Shown: one piece after another, positions 1 through 11,297 of the stretch | Layout of the letters: every line of letters starts with the position of its first letter | How positions within the stretch are numbered: position 1 is the stretch's first letter | From: Oscarella lobularis | Lineage: Eukaryota; Porifera; Homoscleromorpha; Homosclerophorida; Oscarellidae | NCBI RefSeq assembly: GCF_947507565.1 | Contig: NC_089177.1 | Span: 3,284,648-3,348,647 of the forward strand | Direction: 5' to 3' | Length of the DNA stretch: 64,000 bases | The notes under the pieces: generated by a model | What the model saw: only the letters and a program-made list of their open reading frames with translations | Told to the model about the DNA's origin: nothing | Database searches by the model: none | Position numbers and translations under genes: made by a program

Positions 1-425
1 TTTTCCGTTGGACCGCGCTCTTGTATTGGACGAAATTTTGCCAATATCGAAGCGAGAGTTATTTTGGCACGATTTCTTCATACGTTTGAGTTTTCCCTAT
101 TGCCTGGTCAACCGAAAGGCAGCAGTCTGCTAATGATCCTTTCGCCGCGAAGTCGGCTACTGTCGACGCTGAAGTTACGAGAGAAAAAAGAATTTTTAAA
201 TTAGAAGGTTAAGAAATTTAAAATTGATAAGTCGACGTCTAGGATTTTAAAACGACACCTTTCTTACATTGCAATAACTACATGTATATTAGACAACAAT
301 TTCGAAATTGAGAGGTTTCAGTTTCACATCGGAAGGTAAAAGCGAAAAGTGCCAATCATCAGAGGACGTTCCATTGATTGCGTTTCTCTCACAAGCAGCT
401 GTAGCACACTCTCAAGTCTCTCTAA
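1..425. other. Upstream region, no gene recognised
   Basis: I see no convincing exon in this stretch. It is moderately AT-rich and presumably holds the promoter and 5' leader of the receptor gene that starts at 426. No TATA box or other element stands out. Confidence 0.4.
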
Positions 426-1631
426 ATGGAAAGCATTGGACTTGGCATGAACCTGACGGGAAACTGCTCGGAAAGAGGATCCGTACTGCCCAGCGACGTC
501 GCTTCGTCTGCCCTCAAATTCACAGTCGGTAAGTTAGACGGCATTCAACGGTTGCTGTGGCTTTACGCGGTCTTCGCACTCGTCGGAAATTTGCTCGTAG
601 TCGCGTGGCGATGCACGCGACCGAAAGAGGAGAAATACTCGGGTATATCTCTCCTCGTGCTAAGTCTAGCAGTGGCGGACTTCGTCTACGGCATACGCTT
701 ATTGCTCTACAACGTCGCCCTGTACGAGACGTCAGATTGGTGTCAAACGGAGTCGGTGACGACGGTTTGCCGCGTCGCTTTATTGCTCGCTCTTCCGTCC
801 AATATAGGAATGTGGACGCTGACGATAACCATAGCTGTCTTTTGGTTTCGAGGTGTTGTTGGTTTCGGTTGTTCTCCCGCCGAAACGAAGCGTTCAACCG
901 TTGTCGGAGTTCTCGTCTTTGATGCTGTTGTAACCGCATCTCTTTCAATTTTCATTGGCATTTTAGACGATGTCACAGTCGATTGGAAGGGCTCTCGTGT
1001 TGTTGACTGGACCCAGTGTAGTCCCGGCGCAGATCTCGTGCGTTTAGACACATTAGGCGAAAGCCATAGTCGTCTCTTTAGTGCTGTTTATTTTGGCACG
1101 GGTCTGGTTGGCATATTGTTCGCTGCTTCGCTCTATTTCATCTTCTTTGTTCGTCTGTGCTGTCGGCGTTGTCAAAATCGAAGGAGAAATCAACGGGGGT
1201 CTAATGAAGAAGTGTCTGTGTTTGCCCGAGGACTCGGAGCTCGATTGGCAGTCATCATCTTTCTTCAGATTTTTGCCTACAGCGACGCTCCGTGGAGAGT
1301 GATCAAGAACGATTTTTTGCTGGGAAGTTCTGTGAATGGAACTCTTGTCAACGTATCCAATCAGTTTTACTACCGAATAACGTTGATGGGAACGATTCTA
1401 TCACCGCTCTATGCACCTCTTCATCCTGTGCTCTATACGATCCTTACAAAGCCTTTTCTGAATTGCGTTTTTGGATGGTGCATCGTTCAAGTGATGGCCT
1501 GCTTTTTCAAGGTAAAAAGTCTAATGGGGGGTAGACCAAATCCGGAGTATCGCCGTTTGAAAAGACATTACGGGAGACCGTGTAGCGAGAGTAGCGACCG
1601 CCCGACTGAATTATCAAGTTTGTGGGAATGA
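426..1631 (+). CDS. Divergent rhodopsin-class (LGR-like) seven-helix receptor, intronless
   Basis: A single 401-residue open frame with seven hydrophobic segments, near residues 43-61, 74-95, 116-141, 157-180, 217-245, 271-292 and 317-341. The first helix has the GN signature (GNLLVV) and the second has LAVAD, both typical of class A receptors; the LAVAD helix recalls glycoprotein-hormone and LGR receptors. Cysteines at about 106, 115 and 198 could pair outside the cell. Several class A hallmarks are missing or altered: no DRY after helix 3 (FWFRG instead), no CWxP in helix 6, and HPVLY where NPxxY is expected in helix 7. N-linked sites occur in the N-terminus (NLT) and third outer loop (NGT, NVS). 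It probably sits in the plasma membrane. Ligand and G-protein coupling cannot be inferred. The first ATG in frame is used. Confidence 0.8.
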   Translation: MESIGLGMNLTGNCSERGSVLPSDVASSALKFTVGKLDGIQRLLWLYAVFALVGNLLVVAWRCTRPKEEKYSGISLLVLSLAVADFVYGIRLLLYNVALYETSDWCQTESVTTVCRVALLLALPSNIGMWTLTITIAVFWFRGVVGFGCSPAETKRSTVVGVLVFDAVVTASLSIFIGILDDVTVDWKGSRVVDWTQCSPGADLVRLDTLGESHSRLFSAVYFGTGLVGILFAASLYFIFFVRLCCRRCQNRRRNQRGSNEEVSVFARGLGARLAVIIFLQIFAYSDAPWRVIKNDFLLGSSVNGTLVNVSNQFYYRITLMGTILSPLYAPLHPVLYTILTKPFLNCVFGWCIVQVMACFFKVKSLMGGRPNPEYRRLKRHYGRPCSESSDRPTELSSLWE

Positions 1632-1692
1632 TTGGTTATTGATTCGATCACGTGCGTATTTTGCAACAGGCAGGGGTTAACGTGCGTTCCTA

Positions 1693-4600
1693 ATGGCGTC
1701 AATCGACGAGTGCTTAGAAGAAATCGCTCTAGAAGGACTCCAAGGCGAGTGCAAACCGCAAAAATTTAAAGCGAACGCGAGTAAATGTTCTCGCTCGTGG
1801 CAGGCGTGTCATTGCCGAGCTTATGGAGCGTCCTACGAAGGCGAATCGACGCCGAAAGCGTCGACGACGCGTCGAAGGAGCTCGCGTGGAACGCCATCGT
1901 CGAAGCGAGCACAAGCGTCGACTTCTACGAAACGACGACGCCGCGAGCAACCGGCAAGCCGTAGAAACGCGATCGATCGATCGACAAGAGAAAAAAAAAT
2001 AAAAATCTGACCCAGAATTAAAAATTGTGAGCCAATCCGATCCGCCGTGCAGAGGTCTCTGCAGCGACTTCGAAACGCGAAAGAAAGTGAACGAGATCGT
2101 TCGTTCAACGGATCGTCTTACATTGGCTCAAGCCGAAGAAAAGCGAGTCAAAATTTATCATTTTGAGATTAGAATAAGTCTCTGTCTTCAGGTGGGATGA
2201 CAGGCTCGTTATTGTTGCTAGTCAGGAACTGCGAGACGCTGTCTTGTATGGGAACTTTGTCGATCCCACTCTGCGCTTATTCGACGTCGAATATTGCGTT
2301 TTGGAAGCGATTGGGCAATCTCGACGGAACGGCATGTTGCGTCCGGCGTTGAGCAAGATAATAGGAAAGGAAGTTCACTCGACCGTCGTAGCGCTGAAGC
2401 AAATGAAACTGATAAAGTGCCAGGTAATAATTCCCGTCTCTTCTTCTTCTTCTTCGTTTTTTAATTTGCTTTTTTTTCCTGTATAGTTTGTTTTTAATTC
2501 TGCTTGTTCTATGTTGAGTTTGGCTCATTTGACGCGTTTCTTCGTGAAACGCGGACCGGGACATGTTCTTCGACAGAAAAAACGACTCTGCGAACTTTTA
2601 GAAGCGCGTCCTCAGAAGATGGCTTCCTATAGTCTAATACGAAAGCACCTCGTACGAGACAATAACATATTTATTACTATTATTATTATTATTGTTATTA
2701 TTATTTAGAAGTTGCCTGATACTGATCAGAGGTTTCGTCGGCTCAGACAAGCGTTGGAAGATCGCGGTATTATCAAACGCGTTGTCACGCACACGGAGGG
2801 TCGGAAAGCCGAAGTGCTCCAAAAAGTCTACAAGTACGTTAATAAAAAAAAAAGAAAAAATGATCTCCTTAGCATCTGAAAAAAATGATCTAGGCTTGCT
2901 CTTGCGAAGCCGTACGCTGAAGTGACGGCTATTCTTGACAAGGAGAACGACGACGGTAGCGACGACGACGAGGAGGAAGAGGAGGAAAAGGATGAGACGG
3001 CGGATTCAGGTCGCCTTTACGTTCGAGAATGTAAATAAAATCGAACCACGAGTAGTCGTTTTTTTTTATGGGGACGTCTATTAGGGGAATTGCAGGGAGA
3101 GCTCTCCGGGTCTCCTCTTCTCGCGCAGACGTACAGGCTGATTGCGGCGCGGGGAGAGAGAGGAATGTCTCAGAGTGTAATTGAACTGCGTGTTTAGGAG
3201 ATTAGGGATTGTGGTTTTTTTTAGTCGAGTTTTCTACTAGGAATTGATTTCGGCTGGTTTGGGAATTTCGACGTTGGGTGCGAGAGCGTTGATGAAGACG
3301 TTGAACCGGCAAAAATTGACGAGAGTCTTCATGGAAGATCAAGGAAGAACTCAGACGGGGCGCTACGTTGCCATAGGACACGAGGAAATAAAACAGGAAG
3401 AGAAGAGAGACGAAGAAGGAAAAGAAGAAGAAGAGGTACGGGAAAGCGATGAGTCGAAGCCACAGCCCGCTACGCCGTTGAAAGATAAACGTAAGTTAAA
3501 TTATTAATTAATAGTATCTGTATTGATGTGTTTTTTTTCCTGTAGAGATTTCTCTAACGGATAGACGAAAACAGTGGATTTTGAATCACTTGGAAACGGT
3601 CAAAGTCGATAGTCTGGTTCGAGTGAAAAGTGTCAGTTGAAGCGCGATATAGCTTATTTATAAATTATCCCAGCGCACGTTTTCTTTTTAGGCTTTGGCG
3701 AAGGCGGAAACGGAAGACGGGAGACCGTATCGAGTGGACAAAAAATCCGTCAGTAGAATTTTGCACGCTTTGGTAGAAAACGACAAAATTAAGAAAGTGG
3801 CGACAAACTTGGAAGGAAGACAAGTGAGCGAAAAAAAACGAGAAGTCGTACTTGGGGGACGCGATTTCAGGGCTCGACTCTAGGTCGTACTGTACGTGCA
3901 AAAGGACGTCGACTCGACGAATAGCGTTTTTCAATCATTTATCGAGAGTTATCGTCTATTGTGCAGACGCCAGACGGTAGACTCCGTACGTTTCGCGCGC
4001 GTTTTACTTTTTACCGTCGTCGTGTCGGCAGAAGAAGCGAAAACTCGACGGGGACGCGGAGAACGAGCCGACGAAGAAAAAGAAAAAGGATATGGACGTC
4101 GACGATTGCGTTTCGAGTTTAGTCGACGAGGAGACGTATTCGAATCTTTGCGTGCCACCCGAGTGGATTCAGGGCAAGATGATCAGCGCGATGCATGGCG
4201 ACAACCAATCAGATGTTGTCCCTATTCGGGTATTTAAACTTTTTTCTTTCTTTTCGTGGCGCGATTTTTGTTTCTCTGCAGACATCGTCTGTAGTGGCTT
4301 TGCCTAAAATGAGTCGGGCTCAGCTTCTCCATCGTTACGTTTGGCGTCTTTTGCAGTTGTCTGCCGGCGACGGGTGAGGCGGCGGCGGAAAAAAGCCAAA
4401 AGATTTCGCTGTAGTTTTTTCTTCTTTTTTTTTATGATGCAGTCAAGCCGATAATTCTCACTGTCTTACTCTGTCGAAAGTTTTACTGTTAATGCCGTTT
4501 AAAATATTTGGTTACGTCGTCGGAATTCCAAAGCAGGTTAAAAAAAAATAATCATTTGCCAAGAAAAAAAGAATCTCTTATTTTTTCTTTATTAGAACGA

Positions 4601-5345
4601 CCTGGGTGCCGTGTATTGGCAAGATGCGGAGAAAGTTCGCACTCCCGTGGGAAATTTGCCTATAGGATTGAGACACAGACTATTCGGTCGAAGGTATACA
4701 TATTATATATCTTTTTTTTTCAGAATTCGCTATCGCATTCTAGACGATACCTCGCCGTCACTCTCGACGTCCTTTGCATTCTCGAAGCGATGAACCTCGT
4801 CGAAGTGGCTCGCAATCAGGATAACCTTTCCAAGGTAGAATATTTATATGTACACTTCAAAGTCTTTATTTTGTCCCCCATGCAGTCTTTAATCACACTT
4901 TCGACGTCCGCTGTTCTTGTGAACACGGTGAACGCATCTCCCGCTTATAGCAGCTACCGATGGTCGGAAATCCGTCATTTTCCTCAATTGACATATAAAT
5001 TTGACACGATCGAGGCAGTTACTCGTTACTGGGCCGAGTTGGAGCTCCAGTGTTCGCGGACGCCACTCAATCGACGCAAAGTTCGCCGCGCCGACGAGGA
5101 GGAAATGATCACGACTCTATTGCAACGACGGCCCGGGCATAGCCCCTTCGTCGAACCAATCGATTTCGATAAACTAACTGAAGACGACTTGGTTGGAGTC
5201 GCCGGTCTCCCGTGGCAATTGTTCGCTCACTTGGCGCGCAATTGGGCGAGCGGTTTCACCGTAGAGAGCATCGCCGCCGACGCAGTTCTCACGGTCAAAA
5301 CGACGACCGCACCGCCGTCAAACGAATTGGCGATAAAGGCGAGAG

Positions 5346-5414
<69 letters not shown>

Positions 5415-8400
5415 AGAAGAAGAAGGTGGCAGCGAAAAGAACGATTCGAGTAGCGTTGACTGTCGCTCCGACGACGAAATTCGGTCCCGTGGGCAAGCCC
5501 GGCGGTTTGGGATTAGCGAGACGAAAGAGAGCTGTCGCCGGAACGAGACGCGGGAAAGCGTCGAAGGAGAAGAAGAAGAAGACGTCGGATAAGAACGCTG
5601 AATTAAAGTCAAAGGTGAAGCCGTGGAGGGACACGGTCGACTACGAGGCGTGGTCGAAGGCGAGGTCCGTTGGAAAACGAGTACGATTTAGCAAGTTTGA
5701 AGAACGCATGGTGAGATGAGCGCGTCCAGTTGCGCGTGAAGCGTCTCGACTTTCTTTCTTTCTGCGTAGCTTGTTGTGTTTGCTGCCGTTCGGGAATATT
5801 TGAAGAAACGGGGGATCGATTTCAAATGGATCGCTTTGCGAAATATTTTTCGGGAGTTGACTGGAAGCGTGAGTGTAGTTTTTCGTTTTCGCGTTGGAAT
5901 TATAGGAGGACGGTGTTCGTATTCTAGGTTTCGTCGAATAAGACGTCTTATGCCATACAGCGGAACGTTTGTCAAGTGATGAAAGCGCAGCCCCTTGCCT
6001 ATAAATTGACGCTGAGAGAGCTGGAGTTCGTCGAGGTGAATGACGACGATACTTCTTGGCTTTTACGTTTATACTTCGCGCGCAGAAACCGGCATTGGAA
6101 CAATTTGCAATGACGGAAGAGGACTGCTTGATTCTCTTTAAGGAATTGGTTAAAAAACAGAAGAAAAAACTTAGGTGAAAGCGGGTTTTATTCGTAGGAA
6201 TGTCCGAATTTCTAATCTGACACTTGTAGGTCTCAAGATAAGAGCGGCGAGTTGACTCCGTCGGGCGAAGACGGCGCCTCGACTAGCGCTCGCTCTTTCC
6301 CAGTCTTACCGGACTCTTATGCCGAATTGAGAGAAACGTACGACATTGATAAGGAGCCGGCCAAAGAAGGACTTCCTGTCAGCAGAATGATTCTTCTTAT
6401 ACGACGGTATAATGATTTTTTCCTTAGGTCACGGATACTCCTGCTAGTGTCAGCAAGACGGTTCTCTCCAATTTTATAATGGTAGGTGTTGTTAGGGTCG
6501 TTTATTAGCGTTGCCTTCGACTGACTATTTAGAGTACGAAAGGGTTTCAAGAGGAGTCTCCTGACTATACGCGGTATCAATGTTTCAAAGTGTTGACATC
6601 TTTTCCCGACGTAAAAAAGTCAAAAAATCGAGAGGAGGCAAGATTAGAACCTTTCTTTTTGACAGGATCATTTGCAAAAAGTGACAGAAAGTTTACTAAA
6701 AAAAGGAGTTCTGACGAAAGACGTAAAAACATTTATTTACTATTGTCATTATTATGTATCGGCCTTTGTAGAAGAGACGGAGCGAAAGAGGCAACCACGT
6801 TTTTACAGTGAAGTAAGGCTTAGGACTACGCGGCGCCGGCGGGTGTGCTCACACACGTTCAAACTGTAGCCACTTGAGAAAATTTACGACGTCATACGAC
6901 GAGAGCGTATTTGCCCTTGGCAAAAATTTGTCAATGAAGTCGCTACAGAAAATGGAATCAAGGGAAAATAGTCAAGGTACTGCAATAGTAGCCGGTGGGT
7001 GTCTCTTGTCACCGTGGCTGTAGATGAGACAGGAGAAAATTCGGTTGCGCAGACTGCGGCTCTTGACTTTAGCAAACTCGATTCGGCTGCTGTAGCATTT
7101 CTTGTTAATCAGCTTCTAAGTCCCGACGTATGCGAGAAACGCCACATTTATTTTTTTTCCTTTGCATCGTTTTTTTTTTCTTTCAGGTTGACGTTGACGT
7201 TCAGTTTCCAGATCGACTCTTTGAAGACATCGAGTCTTCGAGTGGGGCGGCGACATCCAAGTCGCTTGGTCCCGTGTCCGACGATGATGAAGACGACGAC
7301 GACGACGACGACGAGGCGGCACAGGAGCGCGGGCAGAAATTTCTGTCTCTGTCGCTGCAAGAAGAGATGGGCGTATCGGAAAATTCGCGACTCAATAATT
7401 GTTTGGTGAGAGTGGACAGTCGTCGCGACGGCGAAGACGAATTTCCGAAGCCTCGCGAGCGTCGTGAAGAGGCCGGAGGCGACGAGTCGAATTTCGGCGT
7501 TTCGCATTGGTGTCCAGATACGGATGCTTACGCTCGAATTTGCAGGGAACGTCTCCAGTGGGAAGAAAAGGACATCGACGCTGCTTTGTTTGTTTTCGAG
7601 CAAATTCGACAGCGAAATTGGAAAGGAATAGATCCCAGTGCTCTTAGCGTAAGTAGAACTAATAGAAATTTGATTCGTTATGCAAGCAATTTAGGATAAT
7701 CTGCGCGGATGTGAAACGCTGGAGCGCTCTTCATTAACCCTTGACGATCTCGTCCAATCGTTGTTGAATTTTGGACTAGTACGTAGAAAAATTCGAGTTT
7801 CTATGATTGACTCTCCTTCGTTTTTTTTTCTAGATAAACAAGGTCGGCTTCGAGTTGCCTCTTCTCGTCGCTCACGAGCACGCTAGAATATGGATGATTC
7901 CAATTGATGCGGAAAAATCGCCTGAAGGTTCAGAGAGTCAAGAGAAAAGGCAAGCAATATATAGGTAGGTTTTTCGAGGTTTTTATTGATTTTCTAGGTG
8001 GATGAACGTACGACCTTGGCTGACGTGCGTCGGGAGTTTGAATAAGAAAAGCTTCGGCGTCCATTTGCGGACGGTGCTGAACAAAATCATGGAGAAACCG
8101 GGAATATCGAAGGTGACGTCGTATTGAATCAATTGAATTACCTCCTGGACTTTTTTTCATTAGAAGCAGTTGCTTGAAGATATCAAGTCGTTCATCTGTC
8201 CCACCGCTCTAGACGATCTTATATCGGTAAGAAAACGCTATCTTCCAGCGTTTTTTTTCTCTGCATTTTGTTCTCGCAAGATTCTCCGCTTGTCTGATTG
8301 CATCACGTGTCGCCGCCTACGACCGGAAGGACCATCGACGCTCTTTTCCACCCACGTTGGTCTTTCACTTCCAGGTACGCAATCAGCTAACAGCATCTAA

Positions 8401-8519
8401 ACGAAACCGCTCTCTTGACCGCAGGGTCTCTTTTTTCAGCTGATAGCCCACGCAATGAGGAACACTACTTCGCCCGCTCGAATTGCATCGAACTTCTTTC
8501 CCAATCCCTAACAACTTAG
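1693..8519 (+). CDS. GTF3C1: General transcription factor 3C subunit 1 (TFIIIC220, B-block binding)
   Basis: Encodes the largest TFIIIC subunit, which binds the B box of tRNA promoters and recruits TFIIIB and RNA polymerase III in the nucleus. The N-terminus matches the family (MASIDECLEEIALEGLQG, then SLPSLWS), followed by the conserved block FDVEYCVLEAIGQSRRNG and winged-helix segments. Further matches include ELQCSRTPLN near 5040, the block after the basic linker (KRVRFSKFEERM, then LVVFAAVREYLKKRG), and near the C-terminus CRRLRPEGPSTLFSTHV. About 30 short introns interrupt it. The first intron is GC-AG. I place the stop at 8517-8519 after a phase-1 splice near 8380/8440. My rough estimate is 1,600-1,700 residues, shorter than the human protein. 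The start lies only 61 bp after the receptor stop codon. Exact exon borders in the acidic and basic linkers are uncertain. Confidence 0.9.
1745..1803 (+). other. GTF3C1: GC-AG intron (GTF3C1 intron 1)
   Basis: The exon ends in CAAG and the intron starts GCGAGT and ends GGCAG (59 bp). Splicing here joins EGLQ, G and VSLPSLWS in the order conserved in TFIIIC220. No GT donor nearby gives this frame. Confidence 0.8.
2671..2706. repeat. (ATT)n microsatellite in a GTF3C1 intron
   Basis: An imperfect run of ATT units ending just before the acceptor of a short intron. Confidence 0.8.
5351..5413 (+). repeat. GTF3C1: (ACG)21 microsatellite inside GTF3C1 coding sequence
   Basis: Twenty-one consecutive ACG units encode a polythreonine run in the GTF3C1 frame, followed by a lysine run. 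The same bases read in the next frame give polyaspartate in a 126-codon overlapping frame. The run lies in the poorly conserved linker between the ELQCSRTPLN block and the next winged-helix block, where length changes should be tolerated. Confidence 0.85.
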
Positions 8520-8770
8520 TCCATCCGTAGAGGGGGCTTCTGCGATCGTTTACTTTCCGCGTCGATTTGCGGGGTTTTGCGCGTGGACGATTACCCATTG
8601 CCATGACGACAGGGTACAAATGACGTCGATTGGCGTATCGTTTTCCCATAACACGCATTTATGATTACGTTAGCGGATAACGTCACAGTGTTGTTACGCG
8701 TTCTTTACAGTACAGAGCTAGACTCCGCATCGAGCGCAGCGCCTACTGCGCATTCTAGTTTGCACCCCGC

Positions 8771-9427
8771 ATGGCTGCAGCCAAAGTCGCAGGTCCCAAT
8801 ATCGATATATCGGCGCACGCCGATCGACGGCAAGGCTTTTCGAACAAGGCAAGTCGCCTTTTGAGCCAACGGCGTTTTCTCTAGCGACGTTTCTCGTTAG
8901 TGTGTCGACGATTTCGCTTTGCCGCGAATCTCGCCTCGCTCCGACGACGCGTCACGCCCTTCGTCGGCGAGTCCTGGCGCTGTTCGCCGAAAGGTCACCT
9001 TTCCGCTGCCAGTCAGTTTCGAGACGATCAGCCAGAAAGTGAAGGGTCGATCGAATTCGTTTCCGCGATCGAGGAAGACGGGGGCGGTGGAAAGTAACAA
9101 TGTTTTGGTGCGAAGTCCTCTCGCCGTGCGGAAGTTGGAACCACTGCCGCAACGATCGTCTCTGCCGGAGCCGGAGGAAAAACCGAAGGAAAAAGCCAAG
9201 CTCTCGCCTCTGTTGCGAGGGAAGACACTTCCTGCCTTGCAAGTATCGCGTCCGGCGATCATCGTAACGGACGTCGATTCCATGGTACTGTGGATACCCC
9301 CCCTCGCTTGTTTTTGTAACGCGTGAGAGACTCTTTGCCTATTTTTCTCTTGCAGCCACGGATACAGAAAGGACAACAGGCGAGCAAGCTGGAGTCCACA
9401 TCGCTTCCGGATTTTCCTCAGAATTAA
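8771..9427 (+). CDS. Small unrecognised basic protein with a KVTF (PP1-docking-like) motif
   Basis: I do not recognise this family. Three exons (8771-8848, 8901-9284, 9356-9427) give a 177-residue protein. It starts MAAAKVAGPNID and is rich in Ser, Pro, Arg and Lys, so it is probably largely disordered. Residues 57-60 read KVTF after two arginines, which fits the [R/K]VxF docking motif used by many protein phosphatase 1 regulators. That function is inference only. The first intron is GC-AG (52 bp, phase 0) and the second is GT-AG. Splicing keeps one frame through to a TAA. It follows GTF3C1 by about 250 bp on the same strand. A TTATTTATTA-like AT-rich stretch follows the stop. Confidence 0.55.
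8849..8900 (+). other. Candidate GC-AG intron in the KVTF gene
   Basis: The donor is AAG|GCAAGT and the acceptor CGTTAG. The 52 bp length is typical here, and splicing joins two in-frame exons. Support is frame only, because no homologue is recognised. Confidence 0.6.
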
Positions 9428-9757
9428 GTGCCTTGTATTTATTATGTGAAGGACCGGACACAGACGTGTCCTAAACGCGCATGTACATGTTAGGAAGTGG
9501 TGGCGGCCGTTAGAGAGATTTGATGTTTTTGTTTTGCCTATCTTGTCTGTATATACAATACCTCGTAAACTAAACCTAAAACGCCTTTCCCTTTCTAATC
9601 GAACTCCTAACAGACTTTTCACGACGACGACGCCGATCACGAGCTGAACTCCTTGATAGCAGACCAATGCCTCGCCGTGTACAGTACGCCCCGCGCGAAT
9701 TCGTAGAGAAAGACGCCAAGAATTGCTCAGTTCAATTCATTTTATTTTTTATATGCA

Positions 9758-10284
9758 CTACGCTACAAAAATGCTTACGGAAAAGTCTTCAACTTCGACG
9801 CTGCTTTCGATTCGGACGACGAGCATCCTTTGAGTTAATCTGTTGGCTCCAACCTAAAAAAAAAGAAGTTAGTATTCTGTCAAATAGCCGTTGTACGTAC
9901 CTTTTTCGTTGGCGTCCGTATTAGCGCTACCCGAGCTACACCGCGGGGAGGTTCGGACGCTTCGTAGCTCAAGGCAGCCACCGCAAGCGATGGCCACCCG
10001 TTCCAAAAATTGTGGGCGAGTCACGACGTCCTCGGCCACCCCAGTCAGTACCCGCCTGGATGAAGAGTCGGCCCCATATACCGAGTCCCCCGGCGCGCTG
10101 GTACCAAACGCTTCGGTATGTCTTCCTGGGAAGAACCGGCGCTTGCGAAGTGGAGAGCGGCTGACTGCTGTTTGTAGGAGTCGACAGGAAAGGCAGTGCA
10201 ATGCCCAAGTCGAAGTCTCCTGGGCCAGATCATCGTCGGTCTAATCGTGCCATCGGGTGAGACAAGTGCCGGCAACCAGGCCAT
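9758..10284 (-). other. Probable spliced minus-strand transcript, product unassigned
   Basis: The best evidence is an intron at 9854-9900. Read on the minus strand it has donor AAAAAG|GTACGTAC, a perfect branch site TACTAAC, a run of nine Ts and acceptor TTTAG. One plausible reading frame starts MAWLPALVSPDG at 10284, needs a second intron with donor GGCGG|GTACTG, and ends at 9758 after about 150 residues. A different frame ending in RRPNRKQRRS is also possible. I recognise no family in any frame. Plus-strand frames in the same bases also look partly coding, so strand and product remain open. Confidence 0.3.
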
Positions 10285-11297
10285 TTTTGAACACCCCCTC
10301 TAAGCCGTACTCACTCGAGCCTAGCGTGAGCCGTGCTTATTGGCAACAATAAGACCTAAGCGATCTTTCTACCCAGTGCGTAAACCGAGGCCGAAGCCCC
10401 CCATCGCCCTGCCTACGGGCTCCGGCACGGGATTAATCCGTGGGCCACGCTGAAACAACAACCCAGGACTTGCCTTTTGTCTTCCCCCGAGCCAGTCCGT
10501 CAAGAACGAGACGCAGATTGCTCCGCGACGCATCCACCCTCGGCCGCAACTGAAGGAGAATCGGTGTGCGCTTCGCTTTTGAACCGTGTAGCTCCGCCCA
10601 GCGCGCTGATTGGTCCGTCGGGGTCACGTGGTGTCCATCTAGCGCTCTCATTCGTCAAACTCTACAGGCGTCAAACGCAAACCGGTTTGGATTACAGGTT
10701 TCACTATCTATTGCATAATATGAACGGTCAGCAGTTTATTTTTGGCAGTGACTCAGTGATCCCAAGATGGCGGATGATGCCTCGTGGCCGCCTTTTCTTC
10801 ACGGTTCGTCTTACCGTTTCGCGTAGATTATCATTACTGGAGTACGCGTAGTCCTACGCGCCAGCTAGCACGTTAGCTTAGAAAAATGGCGGATCTGTTC
10901 GCTGAGACACGTCCTTCAAGTTCCCGTGCCGTTCTCGATCGATCGACCGCTACTTTACTCGGCTACGCAGTTGATTCGAGTAGTCTGCAGTGCCTAATCT
11001 GCGACGATCGATCATTTTTCCGCGGCTCGGAGGTAGAACGGACACTGTACAACGGATCGTGCATGGCTTCCCCTCCAGCTAGTCGACAATTCGGACCAGA
11101 CGGCAAACAAGGCGAAAGGAAAACGAAAGACTGAATGTGCATGACGTTCGCCCCGACAGTTGGCCTATTTTCTCGCTGGGACCCCTTTCTGAGTTCTCCA
11201 GTACAGTTTCTAAATTCCTTGCCGGAAAAAAAAACCTGCGCCAGGTAAATCATAAAAAAACGCCTCGTTTTCTAAAAATATCTGCAATTGACTATTA
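10285..11297. other. No recognised gene; GC-rich block then promoter-like segment
   Basis: The left part is GC-rich and resembles neither coding sequence nor the AT-rich intergenic DNA elsewhere. Short open frames exist, for example 10886-11134 starting MADLFAETRPSS (82 residues), but none resembles a known protein or has flanking splice sites I can defend. The last 150 bp are the likely 3' region of the RING-kinase gene. Confidence 0.35.
10594..10892. promoter_or_regulatory. Promoter-like cluster: GC box, CCAAT box, E-box, AP-1, YY1-like
   Basis: In order: CCGCCC at 10594-10599, ATTGG (inverted CCAAT) at 10609-10613, CACGTG at 10625-10630, TGACTCA at 10749-10755, AAGATGGCGG at 10764-10773 and AAAATGGCGG at 10883-10892. 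The CCAAT and GC boxes point to transcription on the minus strand, toward the unassigned locus at 9758-10284. The two ATGGCGG motifs could lie at plus-strand transcription starts. This is motif reading only. Confidence 0.45.

Noticed and set aside
5212-5592. A 126-codon plus-strand ORF with polyaspartate
   Set aside because: It overlaps the conserved GTF3C1 frame and exists only because the ACG repeat is open in all frames. It has no homology or splice context.
8897-9667. A 256-codon minus-strand ORF
   Set aside because: It lies opposite exon 2 and 3 of the KVTF gene and extends through non-coding flank. It shows no domain and looks like an antisense shadow.
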